Part shown: piece after piece, positions 12,925 through 24,344 of the stretch
Layout of the letters: the number at the start of each line of letters is the position of its first letter
Numbering within the stretch: the first letter of the stretch is position 1
From: Owenia fusiformis
Lineage: Eukaryota; Annelida; Polychaeta; Sabellida; Oweniidae
Length of the DNA stretch: 64,000 nucleotides
Direction: 5' to 3'
Assembly: GCA_903813345.2 (NCBI GenBank)
Contig: CAIIXF020000011.1
Span: 29,754,166-29,818,165 of the forward strand
Notes under the pieces: model-generated
The model's input: only the letters and a program-made list of their open reading frames with translations
The model's database searches: none
Told to the model about the DNA's origin: nothing
Made by a program: the position numbers and the translations under genes

Positions 12925-13200
12925 TCCGGCGCCATTTTCAATGGCTTTTCCACCCACTGTTATGGGACTTCAAACAGAAGTGAAAGCTACCCGCAAATGA
13001 TATATCCATTGCATGGAGTAAGTAATTTTCTTTGGTATAGCGAAACATATTACGAGTTAAAAATAACATGCTCTGTCACAGCGGACAAATCTTTCGATAC
13101 ACCCTGTAACACTACAATGTCAATTATTGGAGACAGAGCTGCCAATGTTAAAGGATCATTTCAGATTAACCCTGTCTTGAGGAGGTCTATTGTTGGATAA
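12925..13200 (+). CDS. Open frame without upstream ATG, possibly an exon or relic
   Basis: The frame is open from just after a TGA near 12922 to a TAA at 13198-13200, about 91 codons; the first ATG is at 12997. The product has three cysteines, one NTT sequon and a segment YYELKITCSVTADKSFDTPC that looks like an extracellular domain strand. A GTAAGTA donor lies inside the frame at about 13017. A spliced reading that ends there would be incompatible with the longer frame, so at most one is right. No family is recognised. Confidence 0.15.
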   Translation, partial: SGAIFNGFSTHCYGTSNRSESYPQMIYPLHGVSNFLWYSETYYELKITCSVTADKSFDTPCNTTMSIIGDRAANVKGSFQINPVLRRSIVG

Positions 13201-14017
13201 ATATTGCATCATCCAAGCTCCAATGGGAAATTTACCCCCAGGGCTTTTGATAAATGATGTGTTTTTGCATTTATTGCCATTTTTGGCTGTTTTTCAACAT
13301 GTTCAGTATATTGAAGATGTCGCAAATATTCTTGGCAATAGGAGAAGCTAATAATTGTTACATATTTCATGGGTTTCTGTTTATATCAATAATTGATCAT
13401 TGTCCCCAGATCTACGTAAAAGGCTATCATGAATGATACATTTAATAACAAAGCAAAATGTCACCACCTACCATATATATTTAAGTAAGCAATTACCAAC
13501 AAACACCAACTGCCATACACCATCCACGAAAAAACTATAACAATATGTCATCAATTCTGTGTCGACGTAAAAAGGAGTTTTGCATGTCTACCTTGGGACG
13601 TAATAAGGTATAGAATTATTCAACACGATTGTCAGATAAGAATGGATGAAAAGGGAATGTTTTTACAACCTCTCAGAGAATGACTTTTATTAGCAATCAA
13701 GCTGTATGTAATTACATGGAGATTTGATCTGTTGAATGGTCCTGAATTCATTCATTGCGTCATAAACATCAGATGGCAAAAATGGCAAAAACAAAATTAG
13801 AAAGACACAGTGCCAACATTTCTCAAACTATCTCATGCTTCCAAGTACATACATATAAAATACAAATTAAATCAAGGGTATGAACATGGGCTTTCAACTG
13901 CCCATGGTATGAAATAGAAATCATGACGATATATGTCGAAGAATAAATTAAAACAAGACACAGAGTGAACAGAATCATACCCTTGAACAAAATACAGTTT
14001 CGGCACTTTCATACATA

Positions 14018-14255
14018 GAAACATCTCTGAAAATTTCTGATGGATCCCTGTAACAGTTTGGCTGGAAACCTGTAGACAAGACTCGTAAGACAAGATTTTA
14101 AGATGGAAAATCCAAAATGGCCACCTTAACATTTACCCAGAATGCCAAAAAATTAAGTACTTCTAAACTTTCCTAGAAAGAAACATCCCCGAAAATTTCA
14201 GATGAATCTCTTGAACATTTTGGCTGGAAACCTGTAGACAAGATTTATCAGGACG
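14018..14255 (+). repeat. Two diverged direct copies, 162 bp apart
   Basis: GGCTGGAAACCTGTAGACAA occurs at 14060 and 14222, each preceded by a related stretch (AACATCTCTGAAAATTTC and AACATCCCCGAAAATTTC). The minus-strand frame at 13872-14132 overlaps this repeat. Confidence 0.75.
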
Positions 14256-14551
14256 CCCGCCCAACCTTGTGATTACGACCTCACATGATAGTAGAACAGA
14301 CAGTATCTGAGCTAAATACTATATTGACAAATTGCAAGAATTAATTGGTTGAATTCAAATCGATTTCAAATGTAAAAATGAACACATTAAGTTAGTACAT
14401 GATCATTAAATTGAAAAATCAGATTTCTGTTTGAAGAGGAATGGTGGGGGCAAAATGTGAATGAGCTCATAAAATGCTTTACACAATCAATTTCCTCTGA
14501 TAAAAATAATGGTTTTTAAAACCCTGGAAAAACCTAGGAAAATGTATCAGA

Positions 14552-15136
14552 ATTGTGTCACTAAACAAAATATCCTCTCCCCTAAAGGATTGTGTCACTA
14601 AACAAAATGTCCTCTCCCTAAAAGATTGTGTCACTAAACAAAATGTCCTCTCCCCTAAAGGATTGTGTCATTAAACAAAAAATCCTCTCCCGTAAAGGAT
14701 TGTGTCATTAAACAAAATGTCCTCTCCCCTAAAGGATTGTGTCACTAAACAAAATGTCCTCTCCCCTAAAGGATTGTGTCACTAAACAAAATGTCCTCTC
14801 CTCTAAAGGATTGTGTCACTAAACAAAATGTCCTCTCCCCTAAAGGATTGTGTCACTAAACAAAATGTCCTCTCCCCTAAAGGATTGTGTCACTAAACAA
14901 ATGTCCTCTCCCCTAAAGGATTGTGTCACTAAACAAAATGTCCTCTCCCCTAAAGGATTGTGTCACTAAACAAAATGTCCTCTCCCCTAAAGGATTGTGT
15001 CACTAAACAAAATGTCCTCTCCCCTAAAGGATTGTGTCACTAAACAAAATGTCCTCTCCCCTAAAGGATTGTGTCACTAAACAAATGTCCTCTCCCCTAA
15101 AGGATTGTGTCATTAAACGAAACATCCTCTCCCCTA
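14552..15136 (+). repeat. 37-bp tandem repeat, 16 copies
   Basis: The unit starts GATTGTGTCACTAAACAAAA and ends TGTCCTCTCCCCTAAAG. Sixteen copies follow head to tail with no spacers. Most are identical. Variants lose one A or carry TT for CT, and they cluster at the edges, so the middle was homogenised recently. The array has no reading frame and is a minisatellite. Confidence 0.95.
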
Positions 15137-15139
15137 ACT

Positions 15140-17300
15140 CATCCAAATAATTCTGATTTTTCATAACAAAAGTAAATAATGTCTTGACGTAACCCCTGAA
15201 TAGTGTTCTTTAAACCTAAAGCAAAATTTGTCTGATTGTGTCAGAATGGATTGATGAGAGGAGAAAGTTTATGAGATAAAGTTAGATGAACACTAAACAT
15301 TCTTTGAAAAAGTCAAACTGACATATCAATCACATGATCTGATCATGAATCTATCAGCCAAGAATTAGATTTTGTTTAATCTCAAGTTCTTAATGGGTGT
15401 GCTTTACTCCTTTCCATCTTCAACTGTGTTTCTTAAAATGCTATTTTAATGAAAATGGAATAAATTCAAAAGTTTCGGATTTAAAAAAGGTTGTTTTGAA
15501 ACATCAGGTAGAGTTTAACATATTGGAACTTGATGATAACCTATGATAAGAAAGAATAAAAAGCTTTGACATCTCTTCCAATTTAAATGTTTTATTTTTA
15601 AAAGATCCATTGTTTTATCAAACTTCCAACATGAAGTAATTGTAAAGAGTAAGAACAAGAAAGATTCATTTAAATACTCTAATATTTGACAATTAATGCA
15701 AAAAATAAATATTTTGGAAAATTAAAGTGTATTGGCAGCCTAATTTTATACCTATGGCACATCATATTGTTTGGCATATACTTGGAATGGTTTGTGGTTT
15801 TCAATTCTTTGAATTTGACAAATAAATGAAGATTTGCAAAGCAGGCAACTTATACATAATGAAAGATTCATAGTGAAAGTTAACTATGTACTGTAGCAAT
15901 ATAGAATATTATACCATAACTTGGTAATAATAAAGCCCTATCGAGATATAAAGTCAATTATCTTTATTGGCAAGATATATGTCACTTTAATTATATGACA
16001 ACTGTTATACATTTACCAATACATCACTTGAGCAATGATTTAGAAATACTACTACTCTATAAAGAAGTCTCAATAAATTATATGAAGATCAATTATAATA
16101 TTATTGTTGATATTAAGTTTGAATATGCTGTGCCAAATGGGGAAAGTCCAAAACTACAAAACATGTACTACTATGCTAAAAAACATTAGGAGTGTGACAA
16201 TTCATAAGGAAATTTCCCTAATAAACGAAATTTGATCCAACACACAAAGAAACAATTCCAACAACCCCATCGTCCCTCCCCCATCATTTGGTAATCAATA
16301 CCACAATTCAAAAAACAATATAATGGGACATCTCATTCATACTTAAGTCATTACAATTAATACATATTAAATAATACATATTAAAGAATAAAAAAATATT
16401 TCAAATAATATTCACATCAGAGATGTTCTAGATATGACTATGCATAGAAGAGAGCACATTCATTCTAAAAAGATGTGGGACGGACAAAATGGAGTTGTGA
16501 AGATCAGAAATGTTTCAAAAGGTCAATGTCTGTTTGTAAAGCTGCAGCCACAGTCAATAAAATGTCATTAACAAAAGCCACCAAATGGAAACTATGGATG
16601 GTTTTGATCCATATTCCTCAAAAATATAATCTACTGATCTACAAATCTACAATAATCTCTGAGTAAGAAAGTGCAAACTCATTGGGTAGGTGCAAATTGG
16701 CAACATAAAATGTACAAATTGGCAACATTTAAATCCAAATGGGCAATATTTTAAGTTCTAATATGCAGCATTTAAGGAACACGAACCCAGTTAAATCACA
16801 CCTATAAATATAATATGACAACAATAGAATATATGAACAAAAATATGGATAGTTCATAAACCTATCATACTGTACTTGATAATGAAAGTAGTCAATAAGA
16901 GTTCAAACGAACAAGAACGAGTAGTTCCAATCATCTAAAAACAACTTTTGTATTGTGCTAGATCCCAAGATTTATACTCCTCTTGACAATCTTAGCAAAA
17001 CAGTTAAAACAAAGAAAGTACCATAAAGTGTGAAGTAATAAAAGTTATGAGTCCCAAATGGAATCATCTGAGTAGATTATAGCATCCTGTATCATAAGCC
17101 TACATCTTGTAGGCATAATATTGGAATAGTTATCAGCACTTAAGTGACTAATTATGAAACGATCATGCTGGATGAACAAGGAATACTACTCCAAGGAATA
17201 AAAAGACACTTGAGAACAATTAAGATTGTTAATATCTCAGTCTTAATAACGTGGTTACATATACATGTACGTTCAATATGAACACATACTGTTCTTTAAC
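15140..17300. other. No gene seen
   Basis: A+T-rich. Two or three short AAATTGGCAACAT repeats lie at 16690-16750. The frames at 15995-16189 (+) and 16475-16666 (+) have no supporting signals. Confidence 0.6.
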
Positions 17301-17312
17301 ACCTTAACTTAC

Positions 17313-17460
17313 CTTTGACATACTGGTTGTAGGGTTCTTCTTTTTGTTGTCCTGGATGCAATGTCTTTGGACACTTTAAAAAACGTTGTTGAGAATGTTG
17401 AGGTATGAGTAGCTTATTAGGTGATGTAGCCAGGATTAATATGCAGAAACTTTTTTGGAG
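17313..17460 (-). CDS. Candidate minus-strand exon ending in a consensus 5' splice site
   Basis: On the minus strand the segment ends GTCAAAG|GTAAGT, a consensus donor (boundary 17313/17312). One frame is open over its whole length, from just after a TAG at 17461-17463. Its 3' half reads QHSQQRFLKCPKTLHPGQ then QKEEPYNQYVK, which looks protein-like. Alternatively the ATG at 17317-17319 (ATGTCAAAG before the donor) could be the true start, making the rest 5' UTR of a first exon. No family is recognised, and no partner exon was identified at lower coordinates. Confidence 0.3.
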
Positions 17461-17635
17461 CTAATTCCTGATGACTTTGGTTTTGCCAAATCATCTGAGC
17501 TGTGCTTAAACATTGCCGAATGAATTTGCTAAAAGTTTGCTCGTCTTAGGGTCACCATGTGTCCTTTCTATGGTTTGACTGCAGTTTGTTAGTTTCTATG
17601 GCGATCACAGATATGAAACAAGGCATTAACATGAC

Positions 17636-18182
17636 AAAATGTCACCACCTAGTTGCTCATAATAGTTCATTCTTAAGTCAGATTTGAATTTCTGAGAACT
17701 TGTAGATGATTTTGAAAAAAGAAATTGGTCAATTTGAAGCAAGATGAAAAAAGACCTTTTTGACCCTGAGAAGGTCATTGAAGGTCAAATCTTTTTTTGA
17801 CCTTGAGAATGTCATTGAAGGTCAAATCTATATTCAGATTTGAACTATTGAAAAAAAATTGGTCAATTTGAAGCAAGTTGAAAAAAAGACCTTTTTGACC
17901 TTTTTTGACCTTGAGAAGGTAATTGAAGGTCAAATTTCAAATTTAAAGTCAAATATGAACTTCTGATAACTTGTAGATGATTTTGAAAAAAGGTTTGGCA
18001 GATTTGAAGCAAATTGAAAAAATACCTTTTTTACCTTGAAAAGGTCGTTGAAGGTCAAATCTTAAATATAAAGTCAGATTTGAACTTCTGAAAACTTGCA
18101 GATGATTTAAAAAAATTGAAGTCAGTCTACACTTAAAAAACGGAGACCATAACAATATGTCACCACTTTTTGGTGGTGACAT
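17636..18182. mobile_element. TIR element carrying AGGTCA-rich internal repeats
   Basis: AAATGTCACCACC near 17636 and GGTGGTGACAT ending at about 18182 are inverted ends; the right end also holds an internal hairpin ATGTCACCAC/GTGGTGACAT. Between them lie three to four degenerate direct copies (starting near 17675, 17828, 17945 and 18068) of AAGTCAGATTTGAACTTCTG followed by ACCTTTTTGACCTTGAGAAG. Copies of the ATGTCACCACC end motif also occur alone near 57 and 13458. The frame at 17949-18200 (-) is repeat sequence. Confidence 0.6.
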
Positions 18183-18212
18183 AAAAAGGTTTAACTCCAA
18201 GTTATAATTTCT

Positions 18213-18533
18213 ATGGCAACTCTACAACCTGTAAAAACTGGATATGCCATACAAAGACCGCAAGGCAATTTTTCGGGGGCTTATTACACTACAGCTCCCA
18301 GGGCAAGTGTCCGCTGTCCCCGGGTCATAACATTGGTGTCAGATATGGGATTTGCCCTTGTGTATCAGCGTTACAATCAGGCGTTGTCCTTAGGGTATGG
18401 TAAAATGACTCTTGATAACAAGCTGCTACTACAGTCCCAACTCAATTTACACAATGATAATTTAACCAAATCTGAATCAAGTCCAACTCATCAAGCACCA
18501 CAGGGAATGCTGATCCTCCCGATCCTTCATTAA
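18213..18533 (+). CDS. Uncharacterised 106-codon frame in a G+C-richer patch
   Basis: The frame has an ATG start at 18213 and a TAA stop at 18531-18533. The patch is clearly richer in G+C than its flanks. The product has no signal peptide or obvious membrane helix and no motif that I recognise; it starts MATLQPVKTGYAIQRPQGNF. It begins 30 bases after the end of the AGGTCA-rich TIR element at 17636-18182, so it may be part of a larger repeat or a relic rather than a host gene. No splice sites stand out at either end. Confidence 0.15.
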   Translation: MATLQPVKTGYAIQRPQGNFSGAYYTTAPRASVRCPRVITLVSDMGFALVYQRYNQALSLGYGKMTLDNKLLLQSQLNLHNDNLTKSESSPTHQAPQGMLILPILH

Positions 18534-18539
18534 CACATA

Positions 18540-21500
18540 TAGCTTTGTTGAAGGTAAATAAGATAAGAGGTTTAATGAAGCTTTAGCTAACAAGATGCTA
18601 TTATATATTTTCCATACTTAGTAAATATCTTCACTTAATTATATCCCAGATCCTACATGTATCAGAAAACTGTATTCTACTTCACAGTAATATGCAACAT
18701 CGAGATTACACAAGATACTGCCCGGCTTATTGCCCATTTTGATACTCATCACATCTTTCTGTTTGATGGCTGAGACAAAATGAGACGCCATGGTTTAGGG
18801 GCTTGGTCAATATTTCAATGTCCATCTAAAAAACATAATTATAATTACGTTAGGGGGAGGTAAAATGCTATTTAATTAAGGTTATCCTATATGAGGTTCA
18901 GGATAATGGGATTATCCCAAGGCCAATATAATATATCTGCCCGAGGGCCGTAGTACTGTGTCATGTTACAGACTATAGTATACAATTACAGTGTAACATT
19001 TTACCTTTCAAGTTGGTAATTTCAGAAGTTTTGGTGGTTTCATTGAGCATGATAGGAAAAGAAATTGAAGACTTTAATGAAATAAATTTTCAAAATTTCA
19101 TCCTTATGAATGTCAAGTTATGCCCATTTCAAAAGATAATTATATTGTCATCCAGAGTAGAGATCATGATCAAATGCCACATTTGTGAAAGCCGAGAGCC
19201 AAAAGAGCAATTATTAAATGAAATCTGTTAAATGCAAATGAGAAATGTTTGTTGTACAGCAGTATTTATAGCGTAGAATTAATGTTCATTGTACAGATGA
19301 TCACTGTGTAAGACTTGCTCATAATGTAGACTTAAATGCAAATAAAATGGTGCATTTTCCCAAGAAAAATATTCTGATCAACATCATATTTATGAGACAT
19401 ATCCTATATTGGTTAAAGATAATAAGGAAATAAAAGCACATAGTACACATAAAATAACGATCCACTCACGCATCCTCGATAAACAACAGTTTGACAAAAA
19501 CAAATTATCTCCACCGATCAAAGCATAATTCCAAACTGAATGTTAAGTCATGACAAGTCCATTTATTTTCTTACTGATTTAGTAGAGCTGAGTCTTGATA
19601 TGCCCCCTGCTCCAATAGATCTACAATAGTGTATATAGCACCTAGTAATATAAGCAGCCAGTCAGAGTTGCTGGTAAGGTTTACAAAACAGCTTCAACAT
19701 CAGCTATTGAATAGCAATTGTTAAAGTTAGAATATAATACAACTGGACTTATTCATGTATTAGAACCTGGCAATTGAACCTGACTACATAGGTAGGTGAA
19801 GTTTATTTAACATTTTATACATTTGTTGCAAATTTTATCTGTTTAATCAAACTGTATTTATTAACAAGGGATATCCATTGGTTACTAGAGATTTGTAGGT
19901 TTTTAAACAAATGGATATATCTTTTATGTTTATATGCATTGGAATAAATATACAGAAAAAATTTGAAAGAACCAATTAGTTTTATTATAATTTTTTGTAT
20001 CCCTCAATATAATTACTTCCCATGGAGTCAACATATGACATTGTACAACAAAAACCATAGACTTTATAACATTTCCTTTCGAACAAGCATTATCATTTTC
20101 TTTATTTATCTATAACATTATTAAAATAAAATTACATAATAAAATAAAAATGACAAGGCAGTAAACTTAATAATTTTTCTTATTAATATAAAAAGGAAAT
20201 AAATATTGTCATTAGACATTAAAATATGCGAAATGGGAATCCATCTACTAGGAATTTATCACGCACACCTTTGATTACCACTGTATAATAATTACAAATC
20301 AAAGATCAATCAATTCTAATACCATGAAATATAAAACATTATTATTTATCTGTTTTTACCACAAACAAATTATGGTCTGCAACATAAGTTATTTTTTATT
20401 GTTAAAACGAGTTTTAAAACGGGGTTTTAATTAAGTATATTCTTGATGCATTCTCCCTTGTGTCTGAACCACATTTATGTTATTTTATTGCTCATCTAGT
20501 CATTTAGTATTCTTTTAGGAAAAGAGACATAAAATATGTATTATGTAATGTGTGTATTGGCATTAACCATGACATATTGGGGTTCCTGTTAACCTTTTAT
20601 CTAAAATGACTTTAAGCAATTATTCTCTGACAGACATCTGAAATAGAACTAGAAAAGAGAATTATGACGAATTACAGTACTAATATCCCATTTATTCAGT
20701 GACTTTTGAATTTATTAGCTGGGCTTTAAAGCACCATAAATCACAATGTCGCATACTTTTAACATCATCATGCACATAGTAATTTGTACTGCAGCCAGGA
20801 TGAGGTAGACAAGGCAAGTTTTTAACATCCTTCAAGAAATATTTGTCTATTTTTGATTTGAGTATGCATAATCTCATAAAGGTTAGATTGTGTTCTTTCA
20901 TCGCAAACATCGAGTTAAGTTCATACCATATCATATGGTGTTTTAACTAACTTAGAATTATTGTTCTTTTCCTTTTTTCTTATATTATTTGAAATGACAG
21001 GTGGACTAACGAAAGGACGGATGGCTTCTCTATATTCCCCTCGAACTTCATTTGGTGGGGTAATTAGGATTAGCACTATTACTACAGTTGTTTATTTAAT
21101 TTAAATCAAACAAAACAAGAAATCAATTACAAAGAAACATAAATTGTTTATTTATTAAGAACCAGGCATGATGTATGTATGGTGACTTTAAATTGTCATA
21201 CATTCAACTATCAGTATTTTCTTACCACAAATATTACAATTAAATTATATATATTACAATTAAAGAGTTTGTTTTTCTCAAAGTAAATTACCCAGGATAT
21301 AACTTATCCCACTCTAAATACAAAAAAGTGATCCAAAGAAAAACACAATATAATATACTTACTGAATGAGGATTAGCACAATTACATTTATACATCATAA
21401 AAAGATGCCAGATACCCTTGGTTGCAATGCTGATACGCTTGATGATAAGATTCTTGCCAAAAAACTGACATCATATCATGGCAATTGCACAATTATAACA

Positions 21501-22425
21501 ATGAAAGTGACCTGCTTAATGTGGGGTAAAAATATAAGCTAATATTTTCAAAATGAGAGCCACCACAATGATTGTATGAAATAGTAATATTGTATAGTGC
21601 AATCTTAGTATAGTAGTATAGTAGTAGTATAGTATACTTAGTAATATTGTATAGTATAATCTTATATAGGATAATGTAACCATACAATGGATAGATCTCT
21701 AAATTATAGCAATATCTACTTTAGGCAGCAAGTTATGCAAAGGAAAGTTTGGTTCATTAAAAAAAGAATCTAAAAATATAATAAATACCCCTAAAAATAG
21801 ATAAAATTTAAGTATACATTTTATTTTATTTTTAAGACCTAAAATGTAATACTGTATATTTCTATAATGTCATTTTGTTCCAATGAGGTTGGATATATGT
21901 TTCATTTCATTCTAAACATATGGTACCAAGAACAAAATACAATGTCCAATGTGTTTTCTAAAACATTATATAAAAGGTAGATATATATTTTCATATTAAG
22001 TTTTAACCATTCAAAAGATGACCATTACATTGACGTTGTATTAAGTTTTCAGAATTTGTTATGAGTGGTTTAACAGAAAAGTATGTTCAATTTAGTTCAC
22101 CATATCACTACCAATCCTTTAATTGCTTGCTCATTCTACAAACTGAGTTCAAGGCACTTCAGCAATCAAATGTTGCAATCAAAATACAAATAACCAGCAA
22201 GGGATATTATCGAAGAGTAGCATCACAGACAAATCTCTGTAGAGGATAATAATATTTTAGTCTATTTGTTTAATTATCAAGTTGTGTCATCTTGCCCAAA
22301 AATCACATTGGGAGGTTATACAATTCAGATAATTGTCATGATTTTTGGCATCCTAAATTGGTAATGATCAAGTTGTTTGTGGTGTGGTGCCATGAAATAT
22401 ATGTAGGAGATGAACCCAATTACGT
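18540..22425. other. No gene seen
   Basis: Very A+T-rich. TAGTATAG simple repeats lie at 21598-21662. A good pyrimidine tract with ACAG at 20950-21000 leads straight into a GAAAGGACGGATGGCTTCTC repeat end, so I do not treat it as an exon. The minus-strand frame at 20692-20934 has a Cys/His-containing middle but no supporting splice signals. Confidence 0.6.
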
Positions 22426-22428
22426 TTG

Positions 22429-22852
22429 ACTTATACAGATTATTTTTTCATAATGGTACATCCCACTTTCAAGTTTTGAGGTATTCCACTTATACAGGAT
22501 TTTTTTAATAATGGTACATTCTACTTTCAAGTTTTGAGGTGTTCCACTTATACAGGATTTTTTTAATAATGGTACATTCTTCTTTCAAGTTTTGAGGTAT
22601 TCCACTTATACAGGATTTTTTTAATAATGGTACATTCTACTTTCAAGTTTTGAGGTGTTCCACTTATACAGGATTTTTTTAATAATGGTACATTCTTCTT
22701 TCAAGTTTTGAGGTATTCCACTTGTACAGGATTTTTTTAATAATGGTACATTCTTCTTTCAAGTTTTGAGGTATTCCACTTATACAGGATTTTTTTAATA
22801 ATGGTACATTCTACTTTCAAGTTTTGAGGTATTCCACTTATACAAGTTATTC
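22429..22852 (+). repeat. 58-bp tandem repeat, seven copies plus a partial one
   Basis: The unit begins ACTTATACAGGATTTTTTTA and ends CAAGTTTTGAGGTATTCC. Starts are at 22429, 22488, 22546, 22604 and so on, at 58-bp spacing. The first and last copies are diverged. The end of the unit resembles the interior of the mariner-type MITE at 62615-62753. Confidence 0.95.
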
Positions 22853-23426
22853 AATATACATATGGTCATTGGGTTTTAAAAATGGGACTTTGAAAAGGTT
22901 TTCTACTTATAAAGTGCTCTACTTGAGTTGCAAATCCTAAATGATCAAACCAACAGGCTGTATACTTATCTCCTAACAGTATATAAACCTCAATTGGTTG
23001 GTAATCAAACATGAATAACATCAATCTTTAAACTAATCCTAGGCTTAAAATTGAAAGTTGCAAAACTGTAAACATTGTTAAAAAAGTGTAAAGCAATTGA
23101 TCTTCCTCTTATTTTGGTTGAATAAATTTAAATAACTGAATTTAGTATGTAATGATGATCGAAGTGAAAGGTAGCAATTAGTGTCAATCATTATATACAA
23201 GTTGATAAAAACCAGATCTATACAAGTACAGTTTGTTTTATTACATATGCATAGCCAGGCGTGATGCAGATGAGGCAAATTTTACAGAAAATAATCAATT
23301 CAGATTGCCTTTGATTCATATTTGCCTCACCTACTTCAATTTGCCCCACCTACTTTTACATTTTAGATCCTGACTATGTCCTTGTATTATACATAGTCTT
23401 ACCCAGAAAAACTCAAATGGTACATT

Positions 23427-23553
23427 TCTTATTCTAAGGATTTCAATAATGTTAAGACTCATAGTGTAACTTTTATTTCTGAGGATTCCAATACATGTTA
23501 TGACTCAAAGAGAACCTTTTTATTTCCAAGGATTTCAACACATCTTATGACAT
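23427..23553 (+). repeat. Three degenerate tandem copies of a ~57-bp unit
   Basis: Successive blocks read TAAGGATTTCAATAATGTTA, GAGGATTCCAATACATGTTA and CAAGGATTTCAACACATCTT, each followed by a related AGACTCA/TGACTCA stretch. Confidence 0.7.
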
Positions 23554-23644
23554 AGATATTTTTGACATTTTGAACTTAGGTGGGACCTTGTCCATCAGCA
23601 TGAAGGCATGGGGTTACTTTTGCTTCATTAATATAGCTTTTTAA

Positions 23645-24339
23645 CCTTTAGCGTGCTGCCGGCGAACGTGTCCGCCGAGACTAAAATGTCTCTCACAACT
23701 GCCGGCGGACCCGTACGCCCAATTTCAAACTTTTAAAAACTTTACTTTTTCGCGCCATTCGTATTGTCCAATTAGATTGCCCGATTTATTCAGTGCCTAA
23801 CATGACTTCCTGTTGACCTAAAAATGGCGATATTTCGAAAAATAATTCTCAATTCAACAATTTAAACAGTGTTTTAGTCGTTTTAAGTGAACAAATCGTA
23901 CAAAATGGCGGACAAATACGATCACAACGAAAATGTGGAGGAAATGGACTACGATTTCGAGCTCTTTAGGCTCTTGGAAGCCGATAATGGTCATCGAAAA
24001 TAGAAACTAGAATATTTTCTGAATTGAAAAATTGAACATTCGATCGCTGCAAATTCAGATTTGAATTCTGACCAGACGAAGGGGCGGAGCGGCGGATTTC
24101 GGAGGAGTATTCATGGTATATTTATGCCCAGTCATGTTATTGTACGAAAAATATTCATAAGAACATTTTTTTCATGAGCCAGGCCACTGTATCTTCCCTT
24201 TGTGAAAATTTTATCCAGATTCATTCAGTAGTTATTGAGATATTAATTATTTAGTCCAGGCATATCATTTTTTGCACTCTTTGAAAAAGAAGCCAGATGC
24301 TTGGGATATATTTGCTGAAATAAGGCAGCATGGTAAAGG
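23645..24339 (+). mobile_element. Non-autonomous piggyBac-type DNA transposon
   Basis: TTAA target sites flank the element on both sides (23641-23644 and 24340-24343). The 16-bp terminal inverted repeats CCTTTAGCGTGCTGCC and GGCAGCATGGTAAAGG differ at two positions. CCY-type ends with TTAA duplication define piggyBac elements. Next to the left end lies a G+C-rich hairpin, with GTCCGCCG and CGGCGGAC enclosing GAGAC/GTCTC. A short relic of the transposase start follows, but the rest of the gene is missing, so this is an internally deleted copy of 695 bp. Confidence 0.85.
23905..24003 (+). pseudogene. N-terminal relic of a piggyBac transposase
   Basis: Inside the piggyBac element, an ATG with good context (CAAAATGG) opens a 32-codon frame beginning MADKYDHNENVEEMDYDFEL and stopping at TAG 24001-24003. 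The acidic start fits the acidic N-terminal region common in piggyBac transposases. The catalytic core and the cysteine-rich tail are absent. The frame sits about 260 bp from the left terminal repeat, where the gene would start in a full-length element. The family assignment rests on the TTAA flanks and terminal repeats, not on the peptide. Confidence 0.55.
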
Positions 24340-24344
24340 TTAAA

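Noticed and set aside
14552-15136. Regularly spaced repeats that might suggest a CRISPR array.
   Set aside because: The 37-bp units are contiguous with no unique spacers, and the setting is an animal genome.
20950-21000. Pyrimidine tract with ACAG on the plus strand.
   Set aside because: It leads into a GAAAGGACGGATGG repeat end, not an exon.
21493-21687. Minus-strand frame rich in Tyr and Ile.
   Set aside because: It is a translation of the TAGTATAG simple repeat.
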